Positions 1-12,500 of a DNA stretch of 64,000 nucleotides are shown one piece after another (position 1 is the first letter of the stretch; each line of letters opens with the position of its first letter). The notes under the pieces were generated by a model, which did no database searches, was not told the DNA's origin, and saw only the letters and a list, made by a program, of their open reading frames with translations. Source of the DNA: Portulaca oleracea (taxonomy: Eukaryota > Streptophyta > Magnoliopsida > Caryophyllales > Portulacaceae); NCBI GenBank assembly GCA_029582165.1, contig CM055875.1:25189144-25253143 (forward strand), read 5' to 3'. Position numbers and translations under genes: made by a program.

Positions 1-243
1 ATGTTGGTTTTAATTCTGTTGAAATCGGTCACGTATCTTCAATAAATGTAGTCGTGACGTCCAATAAACAAGATTTGGTCTTCATGACTTTTTGGATCTA
101 GTGTGGAGTTCTTTAGATCCCTTGTGGTCAAGATCATAGTATATTACTAGACAAAATGAAAGTTATAGCGTATTACAATATTATTGACAATTAAGTCTTC
201 TTTTATAGCTTAATGATGTTTACTGAATTCTCGAAATCTCCAG
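1..243 (+). other. Intron upstream of the first visible WNK exon
   Basis: No kinase coding sequence is visible here. A polypyrimidine-poor stretch ends in CTCCAG at 238-243, immediately before codons for GTPEFMAPE, so this is best read as the end of an intron whose 5' exons lie before the window. Plant WNK genes commonly have a splice junction at this point in the activation segment (from memory of the family). The intron phase would be 1, because the first G of the glycine codon is the last base of the AG. Confidence 0.6.
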
Positions 244-1984
244 GAACTCCGGAATTTATGGCCCCAGAAGTCTATGAAGAAGAGTACAACGAATTGGTTG
301 ACATTTACTCATTTGGGATGTGCATATTGGAAATGGTCACTTTTGAGTACCCATATAGCGAATGCACTAATCCTGCTCAAATTTACAAGAAAGTTACCTC
401 TGTAAGATTTCCGTTCATCTTCAAAACCTGCCTCGTTTGTATCTCTTGAGACATTATGACCTTTTATTCACAAACCCTAACTCTACAGGGTAAGAAGCCT
501 GATGCGTTATACAAAGTGAAGGATCCAGAAGTGCGAGAATTCATCGAAAAGTGTTTGGCAACAGTGTCATTAAGGCTGTCAGCAAGAGAACTTTTGAACG
601 ATCCTTTTCTTCGTGTGGATGATTATGACAATGATTTGGGGCTAATTGATTGCCGAAGTGAACTTGTTGACTTCGGTCCTCTGATTAGACAGCCATTCCT
701 TAACCACTGCACTAGTGATGGCTCATACATGAACGGCTACTCCAACAGTCTTGATTTAGAGTCCTATAACGAATGGGGGCATTATTCAGTCGAACCGGAG
801 ATAAGTGGCATTGAATTGTTCGAGCACCATGACGATGATCATTCCCCAGATGTAGACATAAGCATTAAAGGGAAAAGAAGAGATGACGGCAGCATATTTC
901 TACGGCTTAGGATCACTGATAAAGAAGGTTATCCTCAGATCATTCATTTCCCATATCTGCTTTTAAACTAATCGATACCTGATTGTTAGCCCCTAGTTAG
1001 TTAAGGATGTGGGCAAATCTAAAGCGCAAACTGTTTACAACTGCAGGTCGGATCAGGAACATATATTTTCCGTTTGACATTGAACTGGATACAGCATTAA
1101 GTGTTGCAACTGAAATGGTTGAGGAGCTTGACATGACTGATCTAGATGTAAGCAGCATAGCAGACATGATCGACAGTGAGATTGCCTCTTTGGTGCCCAA
1201 CTGGAAGCCGGGACTAGGTCTAGAAGAAGAAGCCCCGCGTTTTTCACTATGCCAAACATGTGCGTCAACCCACACTTCAATTGGCTCCTTCATTGACTTC
1301 CTTTCAAACCCTAACTTGCCCTTCTTTAAGTGCCCTAATGGCTGTGCTGCTGCCATGCACGGCCGCTTTGAAGAGGTCACATATCAGCTTGAGGAGTCTG
1401 ACCATTTGACAGCAGAACCTTCAGACGTCAGTCCATCCAACCCAACTCATAATCAGATGTGGGACCGGTCTGAAAGCTTTGAACTAAGCTCTCTTCATTC
1501 TGTGTCAAGCCACTCAGATGAGGAGCATGAAATTGAAAACCAGGATCAACCTGTCTCAGCTCAGACCGACAATTATCCACAGAATGCCCCAACTCATGGT
1601 GATAATGACAACAGATTGGTTCAGTGGGAACTCAGGTGGTTGAAAGCCAAGTACCAACTTGAACTCAGGGATGTCAGGGATAACCAGCTGGGAATCTCAC
1701 CAAGATCTTCAACTCCACATTCTTTTCATGGAGATTTGACCGATGAAATCTTCTCAGTACAGAAACAAGACGAAAATGCCGATGATTCTGAGTTGCCCAA
1801 CTTTCACAAGAGCTGCCCCATTTCGAAATCCCAAAGGGGTCGAAACTGTGAGGCGAACGAGAGTTCTTGCAGAAGAATACTGGTACAACTACAGAATCCA
1901 CAACTGGGAAACGATTTCAATTCTCTGCTGCCCAGCACGCTTCATCGGACAACATCCCTTCCAGTCGATGCTGTTTATTTATAG
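244..1984 (+). CDS. WNK (with-no-lysine) serine/threonine kinase, C-terminal exons
   Basis: 3' part of a plant WNK kinase gene; the ATP-binding half lies before the window. Three exons are seen: 244-401, 489-927 and 1047-1984, with GT-AG introns at 402-488 (phase 0) and 928-1046 (phase 1). Exon 1 encodes [20 protein letters not shown] and DIYSFGMC, the kinase activation-segment APE motif and subdomain IX. Exon 2 finishes the catalytic domain ([13 protein letters not shown]). The exon 2/3 join gives [16 protein letters not shown], the OSR1-C (PASK/RFXI-binding) domain next to the kinase in WNKs. The later [12 protein letters not shown] and [12 protein letters not shown] motifs and the Ser-rich tail ending SLPVDAVYL are typical of longer plant WNKs. 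WNKs act in osmotic, circadian and flowering control. No break is visible. The family is certain; the member is not. Confidence 0.93.
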
Positions 1985-3499
1985 TCATGAAATCGTTCTT
2001 AATTTATAACCATCATATGATTCTTTTTTTTTTGGTTCCATTTTGATAGATAGCCTTATAGAGCCCTTCCAACAGGTGTAGTCATCAACTCATCACCGTC
2101 ATTTTTGGCTGAAATTCCTCAGTTAAAAAGTCCTATCACTTCCATTGGAAAACTGGGTGATGGGTTCCCATAGCTAGCAGCAGCTATTTTTAATTAATAT
2201 GAGAGAATGTAGTCCTTGTTTTGTTTTTCCCCCATTAGGGCAGAGCTGTAGGTATCTATAGGTGCAGCAAATTGGGTTCAATTGTTGCCCATGTACATTA
2301 TACATTTATTATCATAATAATAAGACAGTGAAAGGGAAACCCTCTTCAGTTAATATTCATCATCGTTTGTCGGATACTGGTAAATGACACTATCATTGAA
2401 GGCCGATATTCAACGAAATCCGCTGACCTATTATTTTGAAAAATTATAGCTGGTGCAAAAATTTGGCAACGACATTTATACACTAGACGAAAGAAAACAA
2501 GAAACAAGTAGCCTACTATTGGCTACTATCTTTAAGTATCTTTGGAAGTTGGGATTCGAAGAAGAACGGTGCTGATAACTTCAAAATTATTACAGGTAAG
2601 GTACTATACAAAATTATTAGCGATATTTATTATATTCAAAGAAGGCCAGAAAACAATAAACAAACAGGTAGAAGGATAAAGCATAAATGGCTAACAATTA
2701 ACAAATACTTGCATGAAACAGAACATTAAACAAGCAGAGGGAGGTGAAATTTATTGCATAAAACTGACGACATGAAGGAAACCACAAAATCAGGCTGAAG
2801 ATTTATGCCCAAGTATATTGCCCAATGCCCATTTCCTTAAAAACTACCTAATAAAGAAAATAAAAGTATTTTATTTCTCTGCTAGTTACATTTACGATTG
2901 AATCCAATGATTTTGGATCAAGTTTTTCTTTCTTTTTTTGTTTAGGGTTAGCCAATAAGATTTTTTTTTCCAAAATCTTTTAACCGAAATAAACTCATGT
3001 ATGCATTATTTCCCAACTTTGATCCCAATAATGGAGGGGTTTTTTTCCCCCCACAATATAAAAAGGATTTCCCCACCAGAAAAAGTATGTAATTCCATGC
3101 ATGCTGAACTGCCTATCTAGTTGCAGCATGGCTCACCCCACACTCACATGAGATTGGAAGTGTGTATGTCTTATGAGATTGATGATTATGGTCCACATCA
3201 ATGATGGCTTTGATCATTAGATTACTTTTCCTTATTATATATATCAGATAACCTATATACAAATATTAATATATTATACTTGAAACTATAATGAAATAAT
3301 ATAAGGAAAGATAAATGAGTAGCATGAAATCGTCGAATTAATCTTTGGTCCACTGTTCGCTGCAAGAAGATTGCTAGCCACCAGATGGAAAGCAAAGTCG
3401 ATCAGTCAAACAGAGACTTCTGACTCGCACTGAACCCATTCTATATATGATACCTACAACTCAGAGCCTCTTATTTGGTTATGTTATTTTCAGATTTGG
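1985..3499. other. WNK 3' UTR and AT-rich intergenic DNA
   Basis: About 1.5 kb after the WNK stop. The first 200-350 bases are probably 3' UTR, but no single polyadenylation signal stands out. The rest is AT-rich with no coding potential that I can recognise. Confidence 0.5.
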
Positions 3500-3642
3500 A
3501 TGGATAAGTTAGAGTAAGTTGGTGTGAAATAATGGACTTGAGCCCAATTCAACCCCAAAAGTTAGCTTAGGAGGTTGAGGCACCCAAGCCATTATAAACA
3601 CCACAATATGGGTGTCAAAGGTCGATGTGGGACAACTCAACA
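3500..3642 (-). mobile_element. LTR fragment, copia/TRIM-like
   Basis: Read on the minus strand, the piece starts TGTTGAGTTGTCCCACATCG and continues with a TATAAT-like box and an AGCTAACTTTTGGGGTTGA block. This layout is familiar from short plant copia/TRIM LTRs, which start TGTTGA and carry CCCACATCG. No partner LTR or target duplication is seen, so it is a remnant. Confidence 0.5.
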
Positions 3643-4832
3643 GTTGGCATAAATTAAGATATGTTATGGCGCTTTCTTGCGTAATTGTATTTTTAGAGTC
3701 AATGCTTTTTTAGGGAATTATGTTAAAGTTTGGATAAATTTGGATAAGTTGAGATAATTATATTCAACCTAAGAACAGAGCCATATTCTCCTAAGGGAAT
3801 ACTTATATTACCATCCGCAACGGCGAGTTTGAGACTGAAATGACACTGATGTGGCGTGGGCGAGGACGAGGACGAGAAAGGCAGTGCAACGGCGAGGACG
3901 AGTGTCGGTGGCGAGAAAAACTCGAACTCGTGCTCGCCGTACGAGGACGAGGACGAGATTTTCGACATATTTTTTCATTTTTTTATTTATGTTATAGTGT
4001 ATTTAAACTATTAAATATGAGCCCTACACATTTTTTTTTACTTATTTTAATCAAACTCACACTCATTATTGGAAAGCAAGATAATATGGAGAGTCTAATT
4101 CTAACTTTTTTGGTGGGCTATACTGTTTCCGCCTCATCTAATGAGTATAACTCATGTTCACCATTGCGGGTGCTTATGCTAAATACATATACAACGTAAT
4201 ATTAACTAACACTATAACTATTATAAATGTTTGAATAATATGGCAAAAGTGTGGTTCGTTCGAATTTATGGTAAGTACTAATTGTTAATATAACATTCAT
4301 TTATGTTCATTAGCATTGATATATATTTTACCATTTTTTGTTGTAATTTTATTATTGATACCAGTCAACATATCAAGATCATGTTTGACCGGCACAAATA
4401 GACCTCATGATTCATGGACGATAAATACATTATGATAAATAAAACCAAACAGACTAAAGTATTATAATCCTGAAAAGAATCAGATAAATAAAACAATTTC
4501 ACCAATATAATTCAGGAGAAAATATTAGTCAATAAGACTTACAAAAGTGAGGATAACATAGGAAAAATCACTTGCTTGTTTCTTTTAGATTATAATGATA
4601 ATGAATACTCATAATCAAGATATGTATATTTATGTATGTATGTGTACTGATAAGTGATAACTATTTCAACATATTAGTACTCATTAATATTGAATAGTTT
4701 TTCACCATATTTTTTAGCATAATAATTTCAGGACTGGTCAACAACATATATATATTCATCAAGAATAGCATCGATGACAATTATGAAGAAGCATAAATCA
4801 TCTTACATCAAATACGTAGTTGGAGAACATAT
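3643..4832. other. Intergenic DNA with a CGAGGA-rich tract
   Basis: No gene is recognised. At about 3855-3960 there is an imperfect GAGGAC/GAGGACGA repeat that makes long purine-rich open frames; these are composition effects rather than genes. The rest is AT-rich, with a short TATG microsatellite near 4620-4650. Confidence 0.4.
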
Positions 4833-4875
4833 GATGAAGAAGAAACCATAGCCATGATCGCCAAAGGATTCAAGC

Positions 4876-5855
4876 CACTATTAAAAATAGGATAATTGGA
4901 TTCTAATAATCCCTACTTTCATCAATTGAATAATGGTGGACCATACTTTCACTTTGAATTCTGGTGGTCCAAAAATAAATAAAATTGGATTGTAGTGGGA
5001 TATTTTCAAGGGAATCATAGATTTTGTGTTGCATTTGATTCAAAACTTAGTATAACACTTTGCAATGATTTTTAATGAATTTACAACATTTCTCCCAATT
5101 TCTTTTTATTTTTTTACTATTTTTTACGATTTTTCCACTTTTATTATTTTTAAAAAATCATAATAATTATTCGAAGTCTCAAAAAAATAATTAAAAAAAT
5201 GTTTTAGAAACTACAATTCATTACTTTCTAGGGGCAAGAACGAAAAAAACAAAAACAATATAGTGTAGGAATGAAAAAAATAAGAAGAATGTGGAGCTGG
5301 ATTTGGTACTACTACAATCCAATTTTTTTTTTTTGGACCACCAGAATACAAAGTGAAAGTACGATCCACCATTGTCCAATTGGTGAAAGTTGGGATTATT
5401 AGAATCCAATTATCCTTAAAAATATGTGTATTGCCGACCTGTTTTTCCAACTAATTTAAAATGGTTTGAAAAAATCAACCGTTTTAGCAACTATTTCACA
5501 TTTTTCTAATTTTCCAACTATTTTTCTACTTTAAAGTAGGAAAAATGGTTGGAAATTCCAACTACTTTTGCTAAACTGGTGGAACATTTTTCCTACCAAT
5601 GATTTTCCTACTGTTTGAAAAAGGTTGACTAATAATCCGACCGCTTTTCCAATTCATTTTCAAACACTAGGGAAAAGGATGGTAGAAAAATTTTTCAATC
5701 ATTTTAGTTAAAGTGGATGAAATTTCCAACTCTTTTTACCACATAAATTATAAAAAATAATTGAAAATTTTAAAAAATATGAAATGGTTGATTTTTCCAA
5801 CCATTTTAAATTGGTTGAAAAAAAGTGGTTGGTAATATAGATATTTTTAGTAGTG
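4876..5855. mobile_element. CACTA-type MITE (foldback), interrupted
   Basis: Terminal inverted repeats start CACTATTAAAAATA on the left and CACTACTAAAAATAT (reverse complement of the right end). Target duplication AGC lies at 4873-4875 and 5856-5858. The 3-bp duplication and CACTA ends place it in the En/Spm (CACTA) superfamily. Without the nested insert it is about 445 bp and nearly a full hairpin built of TTTCCAACCATTTT-like blocks. It has no coding capacity. A second family member lies at 25691-26166. It inserted into the copia gag remnant. Confidence 0.85.
4890..5415. mobile_element. Mutator-like foldback element nested in the CACTA MITE
   Basis: A 526-bp element with inverted arms of about 110 bp (4890-5000 and 5300-5415) starting GGATAATTGGATTCTAATAA. 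The flanks are a perfect 9-bp direct duplication, TTAAAAATA, at 4881-4889 and 5416-5424. The 9-bp duplication and long arms fit a non-autonomous Mutator-like element (MULE-MITE). The duplicated 9-mer is part of the CACTA left end, so removing the element and one copy restores an uninterrupted CACTA terminus. The centre is AT-rich with no gene. Confidence 0.85.
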
Positions 5856-6740
5856 AGCGCTTGCTCAAGAAAAATCACAATTTCAAAGGATTCAGAATTG
5901 GAAGCTTCATCAAGAACCAATCCAAAAGGTAAGGCCAAACAACGAGAAGATGGTAACGATTTTTCTTGTTTTGGCTATGGTTCCACAAATCATCTGATCA
6001 AGGACCGCCCCATGCTAGAAGAAACAAGGAAAAGAGATACAATAACTCAAGAGGCCCTACAGAAGAGCCTTGATTGCCACTTGGAGTGATAATGAGGGAG
6101 AACAAGATGAGATTGTTAACCTCTACCTGATGGCCAAAGGCAACATCTCTAAGTCCTCCTCAGAACACCTGGAAGACGATGTAGACATTGAAGACATACC
6201 TTTTGGAAATGTCCTCCCTCTGTCCAAAGAGAGATCGGCTAAAAGCGTTCTTAAATTTCTTAGACTTGAAGCTAAGTATGTGTATAAGATTAAATTAAAT
6301 TTCTTCAAGATCATGTCTCTACCTTAGAAATATATAAATATCGATTGCAGGAATCCTATGAGGAACTCTTGACCAAAATAACTCTCCCCGAACCGCAAAA
6401 GTCAGATCTTAATGACAAATACTAGGATTGCCACCTATCCCTCACCAAGCTGACCAAAGGCCAAGAAAACCTCAATAGGCTCCTCAGATCACAACAAGTT
6501 TCCTTCAACCGAGAAGGCATTGGCTACAACCCAAAGAACAAAAGCTATATCACCTTATTTGACAAAAGGAACAAGCAAAGGAAGTCTACACCAACCCAAA
6601 CTAAATCTCCCAATCAGGGACCAATCCTCAAAACTCCTACACAGGTATTATCCTCAAAACCCCTACTCAAGTAGTAATCCTCAAAAATCCTACTCAATCA
6701 CCAATCCTCAAAACTCCCAATCAAGGCACACACACTCCTT

Positions 6741-8040
6741 AAAAATCCTCCTAGAACCATGACAGGGCCGCAAGCGCACGGGTACTATTGTAGCAATGTC
6801 AAGGTCGATCCCACAGGGACTTGGTCTAGTAACTCAGTGAGCTATCCCTCTACTTGATTGCTAAGCTAATCGGGTTGATGAAATTTTTTATGACTTCTAA
6901 TGAACTAACTAGAACTAAAGTGGACTAGAAAGGATTAACTAGAGGTAATTCGATGGATGAATACTTCTAGGGTTTTACTCACCTAACAACAGGGTCTGAA
7001 AGCCAGATTAAAGCATGCACAAGAAAGCAACTCAAACGAATCAAGAATCGATAACCTCTAAATTCTATCGCCCTTTCGATGCTAAATAGAATTATTCTAA
7101 ACAACCTAATCAACAACTTTCGTATGCCTTTTAGGATAAACAGAATTGAAGGTCTCAAAGCAAGGTCGGGTTATCTAATGATTCCCTAGTCTACTACTCC
7201 TTTTTCAACTTTCGTAAGCCTAGGTAGAAGGGTTGGTGGTCAAATTCCCCTAATTCACCTTTCGGTACTTCTTAGGTTAATTTCTGAATTACAAACATCC
7301 AAGGCCTTAAGAACATTCGTAAGCACGAAAAACGCAACCTTCTATTGATTCAATTGAGAATTCAAGTACACACTAAAACATTTCTAATCAAACTCCATAT
7401 TGATGGTTCATAAAACCCTAGAAAGAACGAAATCTACTCACAAGTATTCATTGAAAACAAGAAATACGTTCTAAACATGGTAATAAAATCTAGAATTAAG
7501 GAAGAGAAAGTGAGAAGAGTAAAGCAAACACTAGGGAGAAATTCGTAGGATTCTCTCAAGAACTTCACAAGAGTGTTGCGTGCTTCTTCTCGAATTCCAA
7601 ATCTTCAATGCCTTCGAATTGATTCTTGATGAATGGATGTGTTTTTGGTGAAGAATTCCTCTCTAAAATCTCTCTTTCGCCTGCAATAAGTGATAACTGC
7701 GTTCCCCTCTTTCCCGGTTATCTCCGCAAAAATAATCGCGCAATGAAAATGCTCCAACCACTGGTCAGGTCGCTACCACTGGCACCCGTGGTTGGCTCTG
7801 GTTCTGTTTTCTACTCGTTTCTTGCTGAAATTTTTACCACAGTCCTATCAACAGTAGTTGATGCCCGTGGTACCCTTGGCCTTACCAAATTTGCTCCAAA
7901 AATCACCTTTTTAGCCCTAAACCTGAAAATAAATGCCAAAACGCAAAAACCAAGTGTAAATAGAGAAATAGGGAAGATTAAACACCTTTTTAGCCAAAAA
8001 TCACCATGATTATGCTTTTAAAATACCTAAAAATAAGTGC
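6741..8040 (-). mobile_element. Gypsy-type LTR/leader segment, non-coding
   Basis: Non-coding repeat. At 6766-6830 is a conserved block (GCAAGCGCACGGGT ... TCAAGGTCG..CCCACAGGGACTTG) that recurs in diverged form at 23970-24030. Near-palindromes such as ACCACTGGCACCCGTGGT lie at 7775-7895. By comparison with the other segments in the window I read it as the promoter and leader of an element pointing to lower coordinates. No clear TATA box is seen for this copy. Confidence 0.45.
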
Positions 8041-9274
8041 AAATAATGCACTTATCAACCCCTCCATGCTAAAACCTTGCTTGTCCCCAAGCAAGTACTA
8101 GACTCAAAACTAGGAAAAACGGACTCAAAAGAAGAAAAAGAAAAGAAAGACTCGAACATCCTATGTACAAGCCCCCTCAGGTAAGCATTAGCAGAACTCT
8201 CAAGCAACTTTGTCCAACCAAAACACAACCCTAAAGCGATTTAAAACATTTTAGCACAAGATAGAGGGAGATTTTCGGAAAGGATTTAGGGGAATCACAC
8301 CATCAAGATCAAATTAGTCACCCTTCCGTCACCGAATTAGCGAGAGAACACATGTATGAGTATGAAACTAAAACGGTTGAGAGCAATCCTCACTTTTGGG
8401 AATGTGGAAACCCTCCCCTCATGTATTTTCAAAATGAAGTCAATGTTTTTGGTTCTCTCAATACTCTAACCTAGGAAACAATCTACTATATGCTTGATGA
8501 TCATCTCAATTCTCTACCGCTATATGAAAAATGCAAATGACAATCAAGAGGTCTTTGAAAGGGTTGTAACGGGGCTAAGGTTAGGGGTAAGGGACGGAAA
8601 ATATTTGGATAAGTGGAGCTCGAAGCCAAGCTTGGAGTTATACTTTTCCAATCTCACTCAATGTCATTGAACCTTACTCGCCCATAAACAATCACAACAA
8701 TCCCGAAACATTCATTAGAAACTGCCTCATTACTAAACTCCTCACCTGCCATCACACTTGTGCTCCCTTTTTTTTTTATATATTTTCTAATTGCTATTGA
8801 ATTGTTCTCTCTCTCTTTTTTTTTTGATTTTTTTTTCTCGAAGCAAGTGATTGGCAAGTGAAAATCATATACAACATTAATTACAAAACTTGGCGGGTTT
8901 TGCTAACATAGCCACTACATTGATGCTACATAAGTGAGAAAAATCCCAACACTTCCTATTCATTACTTTCCCAACACACTGTTTTGCGAATGTATTCACA
9001 ATTAACCCCATCAACCACACTCAATATACTCCAAGCAATGGCTTAAGGTAGGAAGATATGTAATTGGCCAAGGCTTATAATTTCAGATTATTCCGAGAAA
9101 ACGGAGTAATCAAAGGCTAGAAGAAGGGTTAAAGGCGGAGAATTACATGAATAGGGTGGCTATTTGGTATTGTAGCTACAATAAGTGCGAATGAATGCCT
9201 CAATCATGTTGTCAATGCATGATGCAAAGTGCAGTTTCAAAGAGATGAAAAGCAAGTTCTAGAGATCACAACCA
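8041..9274. other. Repeat-derived non-coding DNA
   Basis: No ORF with family similarity. The text AACCTTGCTTGTCCCCAAGCAAG at 8072-8094 resembles conserved untranslated sequence in Athila/Tat-like elements (from memory). The rest has poly-T tracts and no structure that I can name. Confidence 0.35.
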
Positions 9275-9680
9275 AGGTTGAGTCACACATGGAAATATGA
9301 GACTAATGAAAATGATTAGTCATTTTGGCTTAGTGGTCTCACGGGTTTGTGCTCAACAACCAATCAAAGAACATAAACATACAAATGCTAAGCTCACATC
9401 AAAGGGTTAAGAAGGGCAATAAATCTTCACTATCAAGATGTAAACCCAAATCAAGATGTTTTCGAAATTTCTTTTCAAATCTTTGAATCACTTACGGGCT
9501 ACGCAAAGGCTAAACAAAGCTACAAGAAATACTAGCTGGCTTACAATCATCACTGGAGGCTTACCTAACCTAATCCTAAGGCTATTCTAATATATTTTTC
9601 TTTTTGCTTGATTTTTTCTATTTTTTTTGGCTTTTCTTTATTTTTTTTTATTTTTTTTCTATTTATAACTAGATGAACTA
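9275..9680 (+). repeat. Dispersed repeat, copy 1
   Basis: Shares a diverged direct repeat with 10205-10640. Common blocks are GAGTCACACATGGAAA, GACTAAT..AA.GATTAGTCATTTT and GTGGTCTCACGGGT, followed in both by an aligned 300-bp tail ending in T-rich tracts. Confidence 0.65.
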
Positions 9681-9865
9681 AATGCAATTAAACTAAATGC
9701 AAACTACATGCTTAAGTTGTTACCTATGAAGATAAACAAGAAAAATAAAAGAAAGAAAGGACACACCTAGATTCATGAAACACCACTATGTGCTAAATGA
9801 TGTGCAAACTATATGCATGATGCAAAAATATGTACAAATGCATATACACAAGTCATTCTCCCAAA

Positions 9866-10203
9866 AATTATGACCTTGGCAAGGAGAGTCCACAACCTTG
9901 GCTTAACATTCCACCATGATTAAATAGGATAAAACAACCATTAACCACTAAAGAAATGACTTGAACACCACCAAAGATTGAATAGATGAAGTAACAAGAT
10001 TTGAGGAAGAAGAGGCTTAGAGAGCTCTCTTAGAATTACATTTCAATACCAATGTGTTCTCCCCAGAAAAACGAAGCCAACAAGTATTTATACAAAATTG
10101 TCAAAGCCAAAACATAGTTGTTTTGCGTACAAAAAATTCGGCAGAAAAGCAAACGTCGCGGGCGCGACAACGTTCTAGCCGGCTTCTGTCTTGGGCACGA
10201 AAC
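9866..10203 (-). mobile_element. Truncated gypsy LTR fragment
   Basis: 338 bp closely matching 21208-21558 in the same orientation, the LTR of the minus-strand gypsy element. It includes the TATA box (minus TATAAATA, 10085-10092) and the GTCGCGGGCGCGAC palindrome just upstream on the minus strand (near 10156). Both ends break abruptly, so neither LTR terminus is present. It lies between the two copies of the 9275/10205 repeat. Confidence 0.75.
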
Positions 10204-10204
10204 T

Positions 10205-10640
10205 AAGGATGAGTCACACATGGAAAATATGAGACTAATACAAACGATTAGTCATTTTAAGGCTTTGTGGTCTCACGGGTAAAAACTCTCAAATAAACCT
10301 AGCTCAAATAGATGTATATGCCAAACTCATTCCAATAGGTCATAAGGGGTAATCAATCATCACTTTCAAAATGCAGTGCTCAACTCACTAAGCTTTCACA
10401 AATTCTTTTCATGACTCTTATTCACAAATAACCTACTCAAGATTAAATCTAGTTAACAAAAAACCTATCCAACTTATATTCATCACCAAAAGAGTTAAAA
10501 CCTAAACCTATCCTATCCTATCCTATCCTAGACTGTTTTTTTTTCTTCTTCTTCTTTTTTCAATTATTATAATTTTCTAATTTTTTTTAAATTTTTTTTC
10601 TCAAAATAAAAATAAAAAGAAAAACAATCTCAAGACACTA
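10205..10640 (+). repeat. Dispersed repeat, copy 2
   Basis: Second copy of the repeat at 9275-9680. It starts at the point where the LTR fragment ends, suggesting that LTR fragment and repeat were joined by recombination. Confidence 0.65.
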
Positions 10641-11661
10641 CTACACATATATACAACAATGGACAAGGACTACAATTTTTTTCACACAAATCCCCCCATG
10701 CTTGGACAAAGGATTGTCCTCAATGTAAGCACAATCAAATAAATTGTAAAAGGGGAAATAAGGAAAGATCTCACCAGACTAGGTGTTGGATGCACCTAAA
10801 CCATTGCCTCTTCAAGAATGGGGCGAATGGAGCATCAACCACTCCATCAAGAACTCAAGACTGGGGCCATTACTTCAGATGCCGTCAATTCCTTTAGAAG
10901 CCTGTCAAACTCTTCAGCAAACGGTTTACAAGCTTGCAAATAAGAAAGCAACAAAAGAGTTATAGCAGAAAATGTAAGTATCGCTCTCTTAAATAGATCA
11001 AAGGCCTTAGAAAAATCAAAATAAGTTGTCCACATGAGTTTTCTAGGCAAGTTCTCTAGGTATAAACAATATGGATCAATAGAGGAACAATACCCTCTTG
11101 TTGTACCTATGGACAAATAAAGAACATTGTTGTTCCCCTCAAGCATGTCCTATATCTCTAGTTCACTGTATAACTAGTTTAATCCTAACGGTTCTGATTA
11201 TCGAATTTCTCCGTTCGGTACTTCATCGAACAATCTAAATCCATGTTAATGGTGATCAAGCAAAAGAAATGACATACAAAATCATAGGATAAATAAAATG
11301 TATTCAAACTAGATTAACAAACTTGTTCAATTTAACAAAATTCAATCCATAAGAGAAACTAACAAAGGTTTATCCCCCAAACTAATAAAACTACTCACTA
11401 ATCATGTTCAAAACACAAAACATATCAAAATCTATTCTAGAAAGCATATGAATCTAAAGAGAATGAAGAAATAACCAAAGATATGCAGATAACCCTTGAA
11501 ACAATGTGGCAATTGTGGACTTTTCCTCCTCCAACACCGTATCGATCTTGAGTAATCTTCAATCTTTAATTCGCTCTCAAACTCTTGATTATTGTCGGAT
11601 TATGGAGATGGATGATGGTAGAGATGGAGATGGATGGTATGGAAGGAATGGATGGTGACGG
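10641..11661 (-). mobile_element. Gypsy-type leader DNA, non-coding
   Basis: Continuous with 12501-13180 when the solo LTR between them is removed: ATGG-rich sequence flanks both sides. The block TTTATCCCCCAAAC at 11363-11376, followed by ACTACTCACTAAT, recurs near 24571-24600, which links this segment to the leader at 23956-25045. No coding frame is convincing. Confidence 0.45.
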
Positions 11662-12500
11662 TGTTAGTTTTTAGGTTATCTATTTCCTAAACAGATACAG
11701 ATTAATTGGTGGAGTATTATAACAATTATAAGCAATTAATCAAAAACAACTGCAGAGGCTTTAGTAATTATACCTGATCGCTAATTCCTGCTGAAGAAGA
11801 GGTTGACCTTCCAGATTCCAATGCTGAAACCCTCTACTGAAAAGTCCACGCAGCACTCTGGGAACCCGATTGCAAGATCGACCCGATCGAGACGAATCTC
11901 AATCTAAGATGTATGTGAGATTGTTTCGGGAAACAGAGAATGTTTCCTGAAACTAGAACTGCAAACTGAAAGAGAGAGGAACTCAGGAAATCACCCTAAT
12001 ATCTCTCTAAGAGTCTTAGGCAGTTGGTGTTAAATAATCTCTCCCAGAGACCCCTTTATATAGTGTTTAGAAAACCTAGGGAAAAGGGTTCAAAACCCTA
12101 AAGGGCCGACTTAACGCAACGGCGGATTTCTCAGGCCCAACACGGTCCGTATTGGTCTCCAGAAAGTCCATTAATTGGGCCCATGGACACCACAGACCGT
12201 GGTGTCTCAACATGGACCGTGTTGGGTCAACATGGTCTGTGTTGAACCCAATTTGGTCTGTGTTGGGCTGATTTCTCACAGAAATCAATTTCCAACTTTT
12301 CTAAACGTGATACAATATTACTTAGGTTACATACATTGTTCCAGGGCACTGACTTGTGTGACCCAGTAGAACTAAATAATATAGTTGTAATAAAACATAT
12401 TTAATTACTAATTATAGAGGTGTCTAACAAGACATATAATTACTATATTACTTTGGTTTAATCTTCGTGTATATCGAACATTGTCGGGACATTCCCAACA
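11662..12500 (-). mobile_element. Solo LTR, probably copia
   Basis: On the minus strand it starts TGTTGGGAATGTCCCGAC and ends AAAAACTAACA, giving the TG...CA ends of an LTR of about 840 bp. Flanks are GACGG (11657-11661) and GATGG (12501-12505), a 5-bp duplication with one mismatch; using 11656 as the end gives an exact GATGG pair, but the region is GATGG-rich. A minus-strand TATATAAA lies at 12055-12062 and several CAACAYGGNCCGTGTTG palindromes lie upstream of it (12136-12262). No internal region remains. Confidence 0.65.

Larger units (their letters stand above)
4833..6740 (+). pseudogene. Ty1/copia-like gag remnant, disrupted
   Basis: The piece before the nested insertion encodes DEEETIAMIAKGFK. 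With the insert (4876-5855) removed, the frame continues R-L-L-K-K-N-H-N-F-K, the basic segment before the gag zinc knuckle. The knuckle region at about 5965-6000 reads CFGYGSTNHLIKDRP. Its second and last cysteines are lost, so it cannot bind zinc normally. A frameshift near 6070-6090 leads to an acidic segment (WSDNEGEQDE), and FNREGIGYNP at about 6505-6535 matches the linker after gag in plant copia polyproteins. The last 150 bases are imperfect AATCCTCAAAA-type repeats. No protease, IN or RT follows. Confidence 0.6.

Noticed and set aside
997..1380. Minus-strand open frame over the WNK exon
   Set aside because: It is a shadow of the WNK coding exon on the other strand, with no independent support.
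3840..4199. Arg/Glu-rich 119-codon frame
   Set aside because: It comes from the GAGGAC repeat; there is no homology or gene structure.
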